Made by a program: the position numbers and the translations under genes. A stretch of 64,000 bases of DNA, from the NCBI RefSeq assembly GCF_947072515.1, contig NZ_CAMTIG010000013.1, positions 1 through 64,000 on the forward strand, read 5' to 3'. Below the pieces are notes generated by a model. That model worked only from the letters and a program-made list of their open reading frames with translations. It was not told the DNA's origin and did no database searches. Shown here piece by piece: positions 33,936 to 45,379 of this stretch (positions within the stretch are counted from its first letter, which is position 1; the number at the start of each line of letters is the position of its first letter). Source of the DNA: an uncultured Clostridium sp. (lineage in GTDB: Bacteria; Bacillota; Clostridia; Clostridiales; Clostridiaceae).

Positions 33936-34622
33936 ATGAATGTATTTGCACCTTTATATACTTGGAACATTTTTGGATACACAGTTAATGGAGATATAGT
34001 TACCCAATGGGGAGTTATGCTTGTATTAATTGTAGTAGGGTTCTTATTAAGTAGAAACTTAAGTGTCGAAAATCCAGGCAAGATACAAGTTACTGTCGAA
34101 ATGATATATGAAATGATAGCTAACTTAGTAGATGAAAATATGGGGGATGAGTATACAGGATATGTTCCTTTTGTAGGTACACTTTTTATTTATCTTTTAA
34201 TTTTAGATCTTTGTGGTCTGATAGGATTTGGACCTCCAACAAGAAACTTAAGTGTTGTTATTGGATTTACAGCAATTACTTTCATTTTAGTACATTACAA
34301 TGCTATTAGAAAGAAAGGTCTTGGAGGATACTTCAAAGGTTATGGGCAACCATATGTTGCAATGCTTCCAATAAATATAATAGAAAAGGTATCTTTTCCA
34401 TTATCATTGGCACTACGTTTATTTGGGAATATGTTAACAGCAGCTATAGTTATGGGACTTATCTACAGTGGACTTGGTCATATAAGTATGATTGCTCAAT
34501 TCGGAATTCCAATTATACCACACGCATATTTCGATTTATTTGATGGTGTAGTTCAAACAATTATATTCGTAATGCTTACTATAATAACTATTAAGTTAGA
34601 AGCAACAACAGAATCACATTAA
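33936..34622 (+). CDS. atpB: ATP synthase F0 subunit a
   Basis: 228-residue membrane stator subunit that forms the ion half-channels of the F-type ATP synthase. The essential arginine is Arg161 in FPLSLALRLFGNM, and a later helix has PHAYFDLFDGVVQTIIFVMLT. The ATG at 33936 is chosen over 33888 because AAGGAGGTGAGG lies directly before it. It is the first gene of the atpBEE'FHAGDC operon; no atpI is found upstream. Confidence 0.96.
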   Translation: MNVFAPLYTWNIFGYTVNGDIVTQWGVMLVLIVVGFLLSRNLSVENPGKIQVTVEMIYEMIANLVDENMGDEYTGYVPFVGTLFIYLLILDLCGLIGFGPPTRNLSVVIGFTAITFILVHYNAIRKKGLGGYFKGYGQPYVAMLPINIIEKVSFPLSLALRLFGNMLTAAIVMGLIYSGLGHISMIAQFGIPIIPHAYFDLFDGVVQTIIFVMLTIITIKLEATTESH

Positions 34623-34636
34623 AAGTAGAAAATTAA

Positions 34637-34888
<252 letters not shown>

Positions 34889-34954
34889 AAAATAGCAATA
34901 AGAAAAATACTATAAAAGAAGAAAGTATATTCTTATAATAAGGAGGATATGATT

Positions 34955-35173
34955 ATGGGAATCGGATTAATAGGTGTAGGTTTAGCAGCTGTAACAGCGC
35001 TTGGAGCAGGTATCGGAATCGGTATAGCAGCTAAAGGGGCAGTTGAAGGTATAGCTAGAAAACCAGAAATGTATGGGAAAATACAAGGTATGTTTATATT
35101 AGGTGCAGGTCTTGCAGAAGCAACTGCTATATATGGACTTATCGTAGCGATCTTATTATACTTTGTACACTAA
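34955..35173 (+). CDS. atpE: ATP synthase F0 subunit c
   Basis: 72-residue proteolipid with the Gly-rich helix GAGIGIGIAAKGAV, loop ARKPEMYG and second helix ending LAEATAIYGLIVAILLYF, in which Glu55 is the ion-binding residue. The Gln in helix 1 and Ser after the Glu that mark sodium-binding rings are Ile22 and Ala56 here, so proton coupling is more likely. AGGAGG is 8 bases before this ATG; the ATG at 34949 is too close to it. It follows the carboxylate-less paralogue. Confidence 0.95.
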   Translation: MGIGLIGVGLAAVTALGAGIGIGIAAKGAVEGIARKPEMYGKIQGMFILGAGLAEATAIYGLIVAILLYFVH

Positions 35174-35226
35174 TATAAAATATATAAAGAAATTTATATA
35201 ACCTTTGGAAGGAGGTTAGAGATTGT

Positions 35227-35703
35227 ATGGAAATTCATTTAAGTCAAGTTATTATGACAATAATTAACTTTATAGTTTTACTTTTAATTTTAAAACATTT
35301 CTTTTGGGAAAAGTTTAAGGTTATTATGGACGAGAGAAGAAATGGAATCTTAGATAAAATAAACTCTACAAAAGCTAACTTACAAGAGGCTGAAGAGTTA
35401 AGATTTAAAAATGAGGAATTATTAAAATCTGCAGATACAGAAGGTAAAAAAATTACTGAAGCAAGAAAGAAACAAGCAGAAAAAATCTACAATGAGATTG
35501 TACAAAATGCAAAAACTGAGTCAGATACAATAAAAAATAAAGCTTCTCTAGAAATAGTTAGAGAAAAAGAAAAAGCAGAATTTGAAATAAAAGAACAGGT
35601 AATTAGTCTAGCTATAGCTGTTTCTAAAAAAGCTTTAAACGAATCTTTAAACGAAGAAGAGCACAGAAAACTTATCAATACTTTCATAGATGAGGTTGTA
35701 TAG
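35227..35703 (+). CDS. atpF: ATP synthase F0 subunit b
   Basis: 158-residue peripheral-stalk subunit. One N-terminal transmembrane helix (about residues 7-24, VIMTIINFIVLLLILKHF) is followed by a long charged coiled-coil (about 30-145) that dimerises and links F0 to F1 via the delta subunit. AAGGAGGTTAG precedes the ATG. The next gene begins two bases after the stop. Confidence 0.95.
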   Translation: MEIHLSQVIMTIINFIVLLLILKHFFWEKFKVIMDERRNGILDKINSTKANLQEAEELRFKNEELLKSADTEGKKITEARKKQAEKIYNEIVQNAKTESDTIKNKASLEIVREKEKAEFEIKEQVISLAIAVSKKALNESLNEEEHRKLINTFIDEVV

Positions 35704-35705
35704 GT

Positions 35706-36245
35706 ATGTATGAATTTTTAGACAGAAGATATGCTCTTGCTTTATATAAGATTGCAGAGGAAAAAGGCAAAGTAGATGAATATATCCAAGTAATTGAACA
35801 AATCTGTGACATTATTGATAATGACAAAGGGTTACATCAAATTGTAGAGCATCCACAAATCAGTACATCGGAAAAGAAAAAAATATTTGAAAAAATATTT
35901 AAAGGCAAAGTAGATGATGAAATATTATCTTTCTTAAAGCTTCTTATAGAAAAAGGAAGAATCCTTTACTTAAGAGAAAAATTAAATCAAATGAAGAAAA
36001 TACGTTTAAACAAGTTAAATACTGTTGAAGGCGTAGTGAAAAGTGTCGTACCATTAACAGATGATGAATATGACAGATTATTAGAAAAGTTAGAAAAGAA
36101 ATTTAAAAAACACATACTTTTAGACAGACAAATAGATGAAAGCCTTATAGGTGGACTTTATGTAAAAGTTGAAAATGAGGTAATCGACGGATCTATTAAA
36201 ACAAAGTATGAAGATATGCGATTCTTAATGATGAATCAAAAATAA
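35706..36245 (+). CDS. atpH: ATP synthase F1 subunit delta
   Basis: 179-residue stalk protein with the N-terminal helical domain beginning FLDRRYALALYKIAEEKG and the C-terminal signature LDRQIDESLIGGLYVKVENEVIDGSI. It caps the top of F1 and binds subunit b. The start is 2 bases after atpF. Confidence 0.95.
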   Translation: MYEFLDRRYALALYKIAEEKGKVDEYIQVIEQICDIIDNDKGLHQIVEHPQISTSEKKKIFEKIFKGKVDDEILSFLKLLIEKGRILYLREKLNQMKKIRLNKLNTVEGVVKSVVPLTDDEYDRLLEKLEKKFKKHILLDRQIDESLIGGLYVKVENEVIDGSIKTKYEDMRFLMMNQK

Positions 36246-36265
36246 ATAAATAAGGTGGTGAGCCC

Positions 36266-37774
36266 ATGCATATTAGACCAGAAGAAATAACTTCTATTAT
36301 AGAAGAAGAAGTTAGTAAATATGAGAAGAATTTAGAAACAGTAGACTCAGGAACAATTGTGCAAATTGGTGATGGTGTTGCTACTGTATATGGATTAGAT
36401 AACTGTGTTGAAGGTGAATTATTAAAATTCCCTAATGAAATATACGGAATGGCGCTTAACTTAGAACTTGATAGCGTAGGATGTGTTCTTCTAGGATCAG
36501 AAGATGGAATTAAAGAAGGAGACATTGTATCAAGAACAGGTAAAGTCGTTGAAGTTCCAGTAGGGGATGCCTTAATAGGAAGAGTTGTAACAGCTTTAGG
36601 AGAACCTATAGATGGAAAAGGTCCAATAGCAAATGATGGATTTAGAGCAGTAGAAATGCCAGCTCCTTCTATCATAGACAGAAGTTCAGTTAATGAACCA
36701 CTTCAAACAGGGATTAAATCAATTGACTCAATGATTCCAATTGGTAAAGGTCAAAGGGAATTAATCATTGGAGATAGACAAACAGGTAAAACTGCTATAG
36801 CAATTGATACAATATTAAATCAAAAAGGTAAAGATGTTATTTGTGTATATGTTGCAATCGGACAAAAACAATCAACAGTTGCAAATATAGTTAATACTTT
36901 AACTGAAGAAGGAGCTATGGATTATAGTATAGTTGTAGCAGCTACAGCAGCTGATAGTGCTCCACTTCAATATATTGCTCCTTATGCAGGATGTTCAATG
37001 GCTGAATATTTTATGCTAAAAGGAAAAGATGTTTTAATAATATATGATGATTTATCTAAGCATGCTGTTGCATACAGAACAATGGCACTTTTACTTAGAA
37101 GAGCTCCAGGAAGAGAAGCTTACCCAGGGGATGTATTCTACATTCACTCAAGACTTCTAGAAAGAGCAGCAAAACTATCTAAAGAATTAGGAGAAGGGTC
37201 AATAACAGCTCTTCCAATAATTGAAACATTGGCTGGGGATGTTACAGCATATATCCCAACAAATGTTATTTCAATTACTGATGGACAAATTTTCTTAGAA
37301 TCAGAATTATTCAACGCAGGACAAAGACCAGCCGTTAATGCTGGTATATCAGTATCCAGAGTTGGTGGTAGTGCGCAAATTAAAGCTATGAAACAAGTAA
37401 CAGGTACTTTAAGACTTGAACTTGCACAATTCAGAGAACTTGCAGCATTCTCTCAGTTTGGTTCTGATCTTGATCGTGATACTCAAAGAAGACTTGAAAA
37501 AGGTAAAAGATTTATAGAGATTTTAAAACAAAATCAATATAAGCCAATGGCAGTTGAACATCAAGTATGTGTATTTTATGCAGCAGTTCATGATCATTTA
37601 GCTGATGTACCTTTAGATCAAATCAAGAGATTTGAGAAAGAATTCTTAGAATATTTAGATGAAAAAGAATATAACTTAATTAGTTCTATAAAAGAACAAA
37701 AGAAATTTACTGATGAAATAACAAAAGAGCTTGAAAATGCGATAAAAGGATTTAAAGCAACATTTAAAGCATAG
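36266..37774 (+). CDS. atpA: ATP synthase F1 subunit alpha
   Basis: 502-residue non-catalytic nucleotide-binding subunit. The P-loop is GDRQTGKT (residues 169-176), and the family signature [17 protein letters not shown] is present near residue 352. It alternates with beta in the F1 head. AAGGTGGTGAG precedes the start. A hairpin follows before atpG. Confidence 0.97.
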   Translation: MHIRPEEITSIIEEEVSKYEKNLETVDSGTIVQIGDGVATVYGLDNCVEGELLKFPNEIYGMALNLELDSVGCVLLGSEDGIKEGDIVSRTGKVVEVPVGDALIGRVVTALGEPIDGKGPIANDGFRAVEMPAPSIIDRSSVNEPLQTGIKSIDSMIPIGKGQRELIIGDRQTGKTAIAIDTILNQKGKDVICVYVAIGQKQSTVANIVNTLTEEGAMDYSIVVAATAADSAPLQYIAPYAGCSMAEYFMLKGKDVLIIYDDLSKHAVAYRTMALLLRRAPGREAYPGDVFYIHSRLLERAAKLSKELGEGSITALPIIETLAGDVTAYIPTNVISITDGQIFLESELFNAGQRPAVNAGISVSRVGGSAQIKAMKQVTGTLRLELAQFRELAAFSQFGSDLDRDTQRRLEKGKRFIEILKQNQYKPMAVEHQVCVFYAAVHDHLADVPLDQIKRFEKEFLEYLDEKEYNLISSIKEQKKFTDEITKELENAIKGFKATFKA

Positions 37775-37790
37775 TAAACTAAAGTTAAAA

Positions 37791-37820
37791 TGGGATGTAT
37801 CAAGTTATTGATACAGCCCA
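37791..37820 (+). other. Intra-operon hairpin between atpA and atpG
   Basis: TGGGATGTATCAA (37791-37803) pairs with TTGATACAGCCCA (37808-37820) with a single mismatch and a GTTA loop, followed by ATCTTTT. It could be a partial terminator, RNA-processing or stability element that tunes the subunit ratio. Confidence 0.55.
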
Positions 37821-37847
37821 ATCTTTTAGTGAGTAGGAGGTGAAGGT

Positions 37848-40134
<2,287 letters not shown>

Positions 40135-40144
40135 GTGATTTAAA

Positions 40145-40555
40145 ATGGACGGATTCGATCTATTAGTTATAACACCACATAAGAAAATATATCAAGATAA
40201 AGCAGAAATGCTAAGTCTAAAAAACTCAGTTGGTGAATTTTCAATACTTGCAGAGCATGAAAATATGCTAACACCAACTGTTCCTTGCAAATTAACTATT
40301 ACTAAATCAGAAGGTGGAGAAATTGAATTTTTTACTTCAGGTGGTATGCTTGAAATTAAAGATGGAAATGTAGTTCTTTGTGCAGATACTGTTGAATCTA
40401 GAGAAGAAATAGATGTAAAAAGAGCGGAAGCTTCAAAGGAAAAAACAGAAAAGAAACTAGATGAAGAAAATGCTAGTAAAATAGAAGATATGAGAACAAA
40501 ACTTGCCTTAAATAGAGCGATTGAAAGAATAGACTTTGCTAAAGGTAAAAAATAA
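40145..40555 (+). CDS. atpC: ATP synthase F1 subunit epsilon
   Basis: 136-residue subunit: a beta-sandwich N-terminal domain (LLVITPHKKIYQDKAEML, residues 5-22; VGEFSILAEHENMLTP) and a C-terminal helical hairpin (about residues 88-134) that can inhibit ATP hydrolysis. It starts 10 bases after atpD and ends the operon before a strong terminator. Confidence 0.95.
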   Translation: MDGFDLLVITPHKKIYQDKAEMLSLKNSVGEFSILAEHENMLTPTVPCKLTITKSEGGEIEFFTSGGMLEIKDGNVVLCADTVESREEIDVKRAEASKEKTEKKLDEENASKIEDMRTKLALNRAIERIDFAKGKK

Positions 40556-40589
40556 TTAAAAAACATGGAATTGTATATTAAAATTTATA

Positions 40590-40628
40590 AAATAAAGTTA
40601 ATCTTAAGTGATTAACTTTATTTTTTTA
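40590..40628 (+). terminator. Terminator of the ATP synthase operon
   Basis: AAATAAAGTTAATC and GATTAACTTTATTT pair around TTAAGT and run into T7. Confidence 0.92.
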
Positions 40629-40641
40629 TGAAGTAAATAGA

Positions 40642-40679
40642 TTGAATCACAATTTTTTTTGTTATATACTTTATATAAC
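40642..40679 (+). promoter_or_regulatory. Promoter with 19-bp GTTATATA...TATATAAC operator (GntR operon)
   Basis: -35 TTGAAT (40642-40647) and -10 TATACT (40665-40670) are 17 bases apart. The -10 sits in the palindrome GTTATATA-CTT-TATATAAC (40661-40679). Arms, length and the 19-base offset from the -35 are the same as at 21153-21190. Confidence 0.7.
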
Positions 40680-40701
40680 AAGAGTTTAGGAGGTGAAGGC
40701 A

Positions 40702-41076
40702 TTGTTTATAGAAATTAAATTTGATAGTGAAATACCAATATATATGCAGATAAGGAATGAAATAATAAAAGGTATTTCAATAGGACAGCTTAAAAATGGA
40801 GATAGTCTTCCTTCAGTAAGGCAAATGTCTTCTATGATTGAAGTAAACCTACATACTATTAATAAAGCATACAATTTATTAAAAGCAGAAGGCTATGTAA
40901 GGGTAGATAGACGTACAGGAGTAGTTATAGATGTAAAACCTAAAGAAGAGTATGAGGCAGATTTAGAAGAAAAGATGGAACTTCTTTTAGCAGAAGCTTT
41001 TTTAATGGGAATAGAGAAAAAGAAAGTTTTAAAAATAATAGAGAAAAATTTTAATAAATTTAAAGTTGGTGAATAG
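40702..41076 (+). CDS. YtrA-subfamily GntR transcriptional regulator
   Basis: 124-residue repressor. The N-terminal GntR winged helix-turn-helix (about residues 8-72) has IPIYMQIRNEIIKGI, LPSVRQMSSMIEVNLHTINK and LLKAEGYVRVDRRTGVVI. The C-terminal part is a short helical dimerisation tail of about 45 residues, which marks the YtrA subfamily, usually linked to ABC exporters. TTG 40702 is preferred to GTG 40693 because AGGAGGTGA lies at the right distance from TTG and overlaps the GTG. It lies behind a palindromic operator, and the next gene follows after 2 bases. Confidence 0.88.
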   Translation: MFIEIKFDSEIPIYMQIRNEIIKGISIGQLKNGDSLPSVRQMSSMIEVNLHTINKAYNLLKAEGYVRVDRRTGVVIDVKPKEEYEADLEEKMELLLAEAFLMGIEKKKVLKIIEKNFNKFKVGE

Positions 41077-41078
41077 AA

Positions 41079-42161
41079 ATGAATTATGAAATATTGGTGA
41101 TAATAGGAACTATGATTATTTTGCTATTCTTAAATGATTATTTACCGAGAGCTGGGAAAAAGGGATTACTATTTGGTGCAGTAGTTGAGGAAGATAATAA
41201 AGATAAAGAACCTTTTAGTGGGTTGATAAAAAGCTATAGAATAAGTAATTTGATTTCATGGATTATATTTTTAAGTATTACAGTAGTGAGTGGAATTTTA
41301 AATAATGAACTTATACAAACTATAGGAATAATAGGATATTTAATTGTTAACTTTATTATTGTTGCTAGATTTAACAAGCAAGTTAAAGAAATAAAAAAGA
41401 CATATGTTGTAGATAGGAAACCGGTATCAATCATTCCACTTGAGAATTATAAAATAAATAGTTGTAGAAAAGTATATTATATTTTTATAGGAATAATATT
41501 TATAGGAATTAATATTTTAGGATTTTCGATAAATTATAGTAAATTACCAGAAAAAATTCCAACAAAATTTAATCTTGAAGGAGTAGCAATAGGATTTAGT
41601 AATAAAAGTATAGGAACTATAATTCTATTATTATCTATAACTATTATATTAATTTTGACTTATATTTTTGCAGATGTTCTTCTATATAAAGTAATGTTTA
41701 AGATAGATCCTAAGAATAAGGAAGATTCTTATAAAGCAAATTTAAAAAGTAAAAAGATGTTGAGTATAATGCTAGGATGTACTATGATTCCAATCATGGT
41801 AACTACTACATTAATGAACTTTATAGTATTACAAATACTTAGTACAGATATTTTTAAATTAATTTGGTTTATTCAAATAGTTACGCTAATAGGTGCAATT
41901 GGAAGTACTATTATGGTAATTAAAGAGAGAAATAATTATACTATAAAAGATAAGAATGTAACATTTAAAGATGATGATGATTGCTGGAAATGGGGAATCA
42001 TTTATTATAATAAAAATAATCCAAGCCTTTTTGTAGAAAAAAGAATGGGGATTGGAGTTACTATAAATGCTGGAAATAAAATTGGGATGATTATTTATAT
42101 TGGAATAGTTCTCTTAATTTTGGGAAGTATATTAATACCATTTATTGTACAATATATTTAA
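41079..42161 (+). CDS. DUF1648/DUF5808 integral membrane protein
   Basis: 360-residue protein with about eight helices. A DUF1648-type segment lies near residues 155-180 (LPEKIPTKFNLEGVAIGFSN), and a C-terminal DUF5808-type segment has CWKWGIIYYNKNNPSLFVEK followed by GIGVTINAGN. Such proteins are typically paired with YtrA/GntR regulators and resemble SdpI-type immunity proteins in part. It starts 2 bases after the regulator stop, so the two form one operon. Role unknown; envelope stress or toxin resistance is a guess. Confidence 0.85.
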   Translation: MNYEILVIIGTMIILLFLNDYLPRAGKKGLLFGAVVEEDNKDKEPFSGLIKSYRISNLISWIIFLSITVVSGILNNELIQTIGIIGYLIVNFIIVARFNKQVKEIKKTYVVDRKPVSIIPLENYKINSCRKVYYIFIGIIFIGINILGFSINYSKLPEKIPTKFNLEGVAIGFSNKSIGTIILLLSITIILILTYIFADVLLYKVMFKIDPKNKEDSYKANLKSKKMLSIMLGCTMIPIMVTTTLMNFIVLQILSTDIFKLIWFIQIVTLIGAIGSTIMVIKERNNYTIKDKNVTFKDDDDCWKWGIIYYNKNNPSLFVEKRMGIGVTINAGNKIGMIIYIGIVLLILGSILIPFIVQYI

Positions 42162-42170
42162 ATAAAAATA

Positions 42171-42208
42171 TTAAAGAACTATGCTTTTAAAAGCATAGTT
42201 CTTTAATG
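42171..42208. terminator. Perfect bidirectional terminator
   Basis: A 38-bp perfect palindrome, ATTAAAGAACTATGCTTTT and its complement, between convergent genes. The stop codon of the minus-strand gene lies in it. Confidence 0.92.
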
Positions 42209-42799
42209 TTTAAAGCTTTTTACTATATCTAAAACTATATTCAATAAATTGATATTAAAATATCTTAATGATAGTAGATAAATATTATAAATCAAAAATA
42301 AAAAGATTATTAGTTTTAAAAATTTATGAAAAGCTACTTCTCCTTTAGAGCCTGTCTTAATATGAAAAAGTTTAATATTAAATCGAAATGGAAATAAAAG
42401 TTCTATACCTTCTCTTGTTAAAAGATCTAAAGCAAGGTGGGAGGTATATCCTAATATAAAACCACTACAAATAGTAAAAACTACTATATTCTTATGACTT
42501 ATAGAAACTAATGTTAAAGATATTATATAAAGTATAGCTATAAAAATTAAGCTATGGGTAATACCTCTATGTCTGGCTTTCTTAAATGCTCTTGCAAGTA
42601 ATGGATACCGCTTGGAGATATAAGAACCTTTCATATCTATATCTGGAAAGACAGAACCAAGGTTTGAAAAATGAAAAAATAAAAAAATCAAAAGAATCTG
42701 AAAGGGTAATTCATATCGTATTAAACATTTTGAAATGAAAATATTTAAAAAGATAAGAGAAAATAAAAATCCCCCAGATGTATGAGTTGGCTTTGTCAT
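42203..42799 (-). CDS. DUF457/YdjM-like membrane-bound metal-dependent hydrolase
   Basis: 198-residue membrane protein with about four helices. The N-terminus THTSGGFLFSLIF, SVFPDIDMKGSYISKRYP and FKKARHRGITHSLIF supply the conserved His, Asp and His/Arg residues of the DUF457 (YdjM) family, which are predicted metal ligands. The activity is not known. ATAAGGAGAA precedes the start. It is a single gene sharing the palindromic terminator with the DUF1648 gene. Confidence 0.87.
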   Translation of the reverse strand: MTKPTHTSGGFLFSLIFLNIFISKCLIRYELPFQILLIFLFFHFSNLGSVFPDIDMKGSYISKRYPLLARAFKKARHRGITHSLIFIAILYIISLTLVSISHKNIVVFTICSGFILGYTSHLALDLLTREGIELLFPFRFNIKLFHIKTGSKGEVAFHKFLKLIIFLFLIYNIYLLSLRYFNINLLNIVLDIVKSFKH

Positions 42800-43086
42800 T
42801 TGTTCTCCTTATAATATTAAGTTTAATAAATAATATTATCAAATATATATATTAAAATGTCAATAAAAATGAGAACGTTAGTTTTGTTGTTGAAAATGTC
42901 TACTAGTAATTTAGTGTATAGATAAAGATTATTAAATATATAAATCAAATAGAAGTACTATTTTTAAAAATATGAAATTTTAAAAATAGTAAGTTATAAA
43001 ATCTATAAATAGTAATATTAATTTGAAAAATGAAAATAATAAAAGAGATAACTAAATTATTTAATAAGTTTACGGAGGTATTTTAT

Positions 43087-43758
43087 ATGAAAAAATATTT
43101 AAAGCTATTTATAGTAGCAGGAGTACTAGCAGTAGCCCTTACAGGCTGTGGAAAGGATAAAACATCACCTACACCTACGCCAACACCAGATACAACACAA
43201 AAGCAAGGAATGGTAAATGATGATGGAACAAAAGGTACTCTAGAAAATGTATTTAATAAAACTTATACTATTGGAAAAGAAGGGAATATGGCATATGGAA
43301 CTCTATTTATAGGGAATCCAGAATTATCTCATAAAACTGATAATGGAGGAAAGGCGTATATAGAAGTAACAATACCATTAAAACTTACTAATAATGGGAA
43401 AGCAGCTATACAACCATTAGATCTTTTAAATGCATTAACTATAGATAGTAATTATAATCCATATCAAGATCAATTAAAGCTTATGTGCATAGAGACAAAA
43501 GCAATAATAAAAGGAAATACAGATAAAGATGATCAATATTATTTTGTTGGATTATTTGATAAAGGTTTAAAAATGGAAAATAATAAGCCTGTATTAGAGC
43601 CAGGACAAAGTGTTAATAGTTATTTTAGATATATTGTAACTACTGACGATATACATATGGATCAATTAAAAAATGTAAAATTCAATGATTTAACATTAAA
43701 TGATTTTCAATTTATAATAAATGCTAAAAATGGAGACGGATATACAGTAGTTAAATAA
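43087..43758 (+). CDS. Lipoprotein with DUF5067/DUF4352-like domain
   Basis: 223 residues. A signal peptide with lipobox LTGC places Cys22 as the lipidated residue; a short Thr/Pro linker (TSPTPTPTPDTTQ) follows. The remaining domain has an immunoglobulin-like pattern (YIEVTIPLKLTNNGKAAIQP; VLEPGQSVNSYFRYIV) seen in DUF4352/DUF5067 proteins of unknown function on Gram-positive surfaces. The ATG at 43087 follows ACGGAGG; the longer frame from 43030 would bury the signal peptide. The 290 bases upstream show nothing distinctive. Confidence 0.82.
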   Translation: MKKYLKLFIVAGVLAVALTGCGKDKTSPTPTPTPDTTQKQGMVNDDGTKGTLENVFNKTYTIGKEGNMAYGTLFIGNPELSHKTDNGGKAYIEVTIPLKLTNNGKAAIQPLDLLNALTIDSNYNPYQDQLKLMCIETKAIIKGNTDKDDQYYFVGLFDKGLKMENNKPVLEPGQSVNSYFRYIVTTDDIHMDQLKNVKFNDLTLNDFQFIINAKNGDGYTVVK

Positions 43759-43777
43759 AAAAATTAATAAAAATAGA

Positions 43778-43815
43778 GAAGGACAATTAAATGTAGATTT
43801 AATTGTCCTTTTTAA
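43778..43815 (+). terminator. Terminator after the lipoprotein gene
   Basis: AAGGACAATTAAAT and ATTTAATTGTCCTT pair around GTAG and lead into T. Confidence 0.92.
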
Positions 43816-43963
43816 AATGTTATTTTTTTGTAAACAAAAGGCAATTGTAAGTTTTTCTTAGGGACTTGAATATAAAAAAAGGGTATTATAGATTTGAAAT
43901 GAAATTTTACAAAAGATTAGTAGATAAAATTTAGCAATTTAATTGCGCTTAGTGAGGTAAAAG

Positions 43964-45352
43964 ATGTTTTGTAATGAATGTGGAAAAGATATGGGGAATA
44001 CAGCAGAGAGAGTCTGTGATGAATGTAAGAAAAAAGCATTAGAAGAAAGAACAATGCTTATGAGTAGAGAGCATTTAGATGAGGTTCTAAAAGAAATAGA
44101 GGAACCTATAGAAGAACCTAATGAAGAAGATATTAGCGAAATTTTAGATAATGAAGCTTTAGAAGATGAAAAAAAACCTTATGAGGATGGAAAAAAATCC
44201 TATACAGAAGATAATAATATAAAAGAAAGTAATGATATAAAAAAGAATAATGAAAAAGTAGAAGAAGTATCATTATTTAAATTACCAAAAAGAAGTGAAA
44301 AAAATAAATCTAAAAAAAATAACACAAATAAAGATGACTCTAATAAAACAAAAAAAATCGATGTATCAGATAAAAAGGAAAAAGTAAAAAAGAACATAGA
44401 GGAAAAAACTGATGCTGTCGTAAAGAAGATGGATATTTTTCATATATTTGATGAAGATGATGAATCAGAAAAAGTAAAACCATCATTAAAAGATAGGCAA
44501 GTAGATGATACACTTTTTGATGTTAGACCAAAAGAATTAGATGAAGTAGTAGACAAGAAGAACAAAGATAAATCAAAAGAATTAAAAAGCGCTAAAAAGA
44601 ATAAAAGAGGGAAAAAATCAGTAAGTTTTTTAAAACCAGGAAAGATTATAAAAAAAGTAATTATTTTAGTTATTATAATAGGTATAATTTTAATTGGGTA
44701 TAGTGTTGTAAAGAATCATAAAAGTGCAGTTAAGGATAATATTGATAAAGGAATAAATAAAACACAAGATATTATAAATAATAGTGATAAAAATTCTGAT
44801 AAAACCAATACAAAAGATAAGCAAGGAGAAGTAAATGAAACTATAAAACCAGAAAATAACAACAATACTTCTCAAAATAATGATTCACATAAGGAAACAG
44901 AGCATAAAGAAAATAATACAACAACACCTCCTAGTCCTGGAACTGATAATAAAACAGATTCTAATACAGGAAGTTCAAGTAATAGTAATCAAGGAAATAC
45001 AACAACAACACCTCCTAAGGATACAAATACAAATAATGGAAGTGGCAACCAAGGAACTACAGGGGATAAAGGTGATACAAATAATACAGGGAATACTGGT
45101 GGTAGTACAGGAAATACAGGAGGAACAGGAAGTACAGGTAGTACAGTAACACCTGGTACAGGGTCTTCAACTGATGGTAGTGCAACTACTAATGATAATA
45201 ACACTACTAAAGATAAGCAAAGCAATACGACTGAAACACCAAAGGCTACAGATACAACAACTAAAACAAATAGTGGAACTGCTAGTACTTTAGCAAGCAA
45301 AACTGGGGAGAAAACAAGTAGTGTAAGTAATGCTACAACACAAAATAAATAA
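43964..45352 (+). CDS. Zinc-ribbon protein with central TM helix and low-complexity outer tail
   Basis: 462 residues in three parts. The N-terminal 30 residues form a short zinc ribbon (CNECGKDM...CDEC). Then comes a long acidic/Lys-rich cytoplasmic region, one transmembrane helix (about residues 228-247, IIKKVIILVIIIGIILIGYS), and about 200 residues of Asn/Thr/Gly/Ser-rich low-complexity sequence outside (with STGNTGGTGSTGSTVTPG). No LPXTG-type signal ends it. I know similar zinc-ribbon membrane proteins in clostridia but not their role. TGAGG precedes the ATG; the DedA gene starts 27 bases downstream. Confidence 0.75.
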   Translation: MFCNECGKDMGNTAERVCDECKKKALEERTMLMSREHLDEVLKEIEEPIEEPNEEDISEILDNEALEDEKKPYEDGKKSYTEDNNIKESNDIKKNNEKVEEVSLFKLPKRSEKNKSKKNNTNKDDSNKTKKIDVSDKKEKVKKNIEEKTDAVVKKMDIFHIFDEDDESEKVKPSLKDRQVDDTLFDVRPKELDEVVDKKNKDKSKELKSAKKNKRGKKSVSFLKPGKIIKKVIILVIIIGIILIGYSVVKNHKSAVKDNIDKGINKTQDIINNSDKNSDKTNTKDKQGEVNETIKPENNNNTSQNNDSHKETEHKENNTTTPPSPGTDNKTDSNTGSSSNSNQGNTTTTPPKDTNTNNGSGNQGTTGDKGDTNNTGNTGGSTGNTGGTGSTGSTVTPGTGSSTDGSATTNDNNTTKDKQSNTTETPKATDTTTKTNSGTASTLASKTGEKTSSVSNATTQNK

Positions 45353-45379
45353 TAATGACTTGAAAGCGAAGGAAAGTTT

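Noticed and set aside
36196-36675. Long minus-strand frame inside atpA
   Set aside because: Antisense to a highly conserved gene; its Ser/Pro/Thr content is a codon shadow.
44880-45300. Overlapping frames in the low-complexity part of the zinc-ribbon gene, including a Val/Pro/Leu-rich minus-strand frame
   Set aside because: They arise from the Thr/Gly/Asn repeat composition of the true gene; no ribosome site and no independent features.
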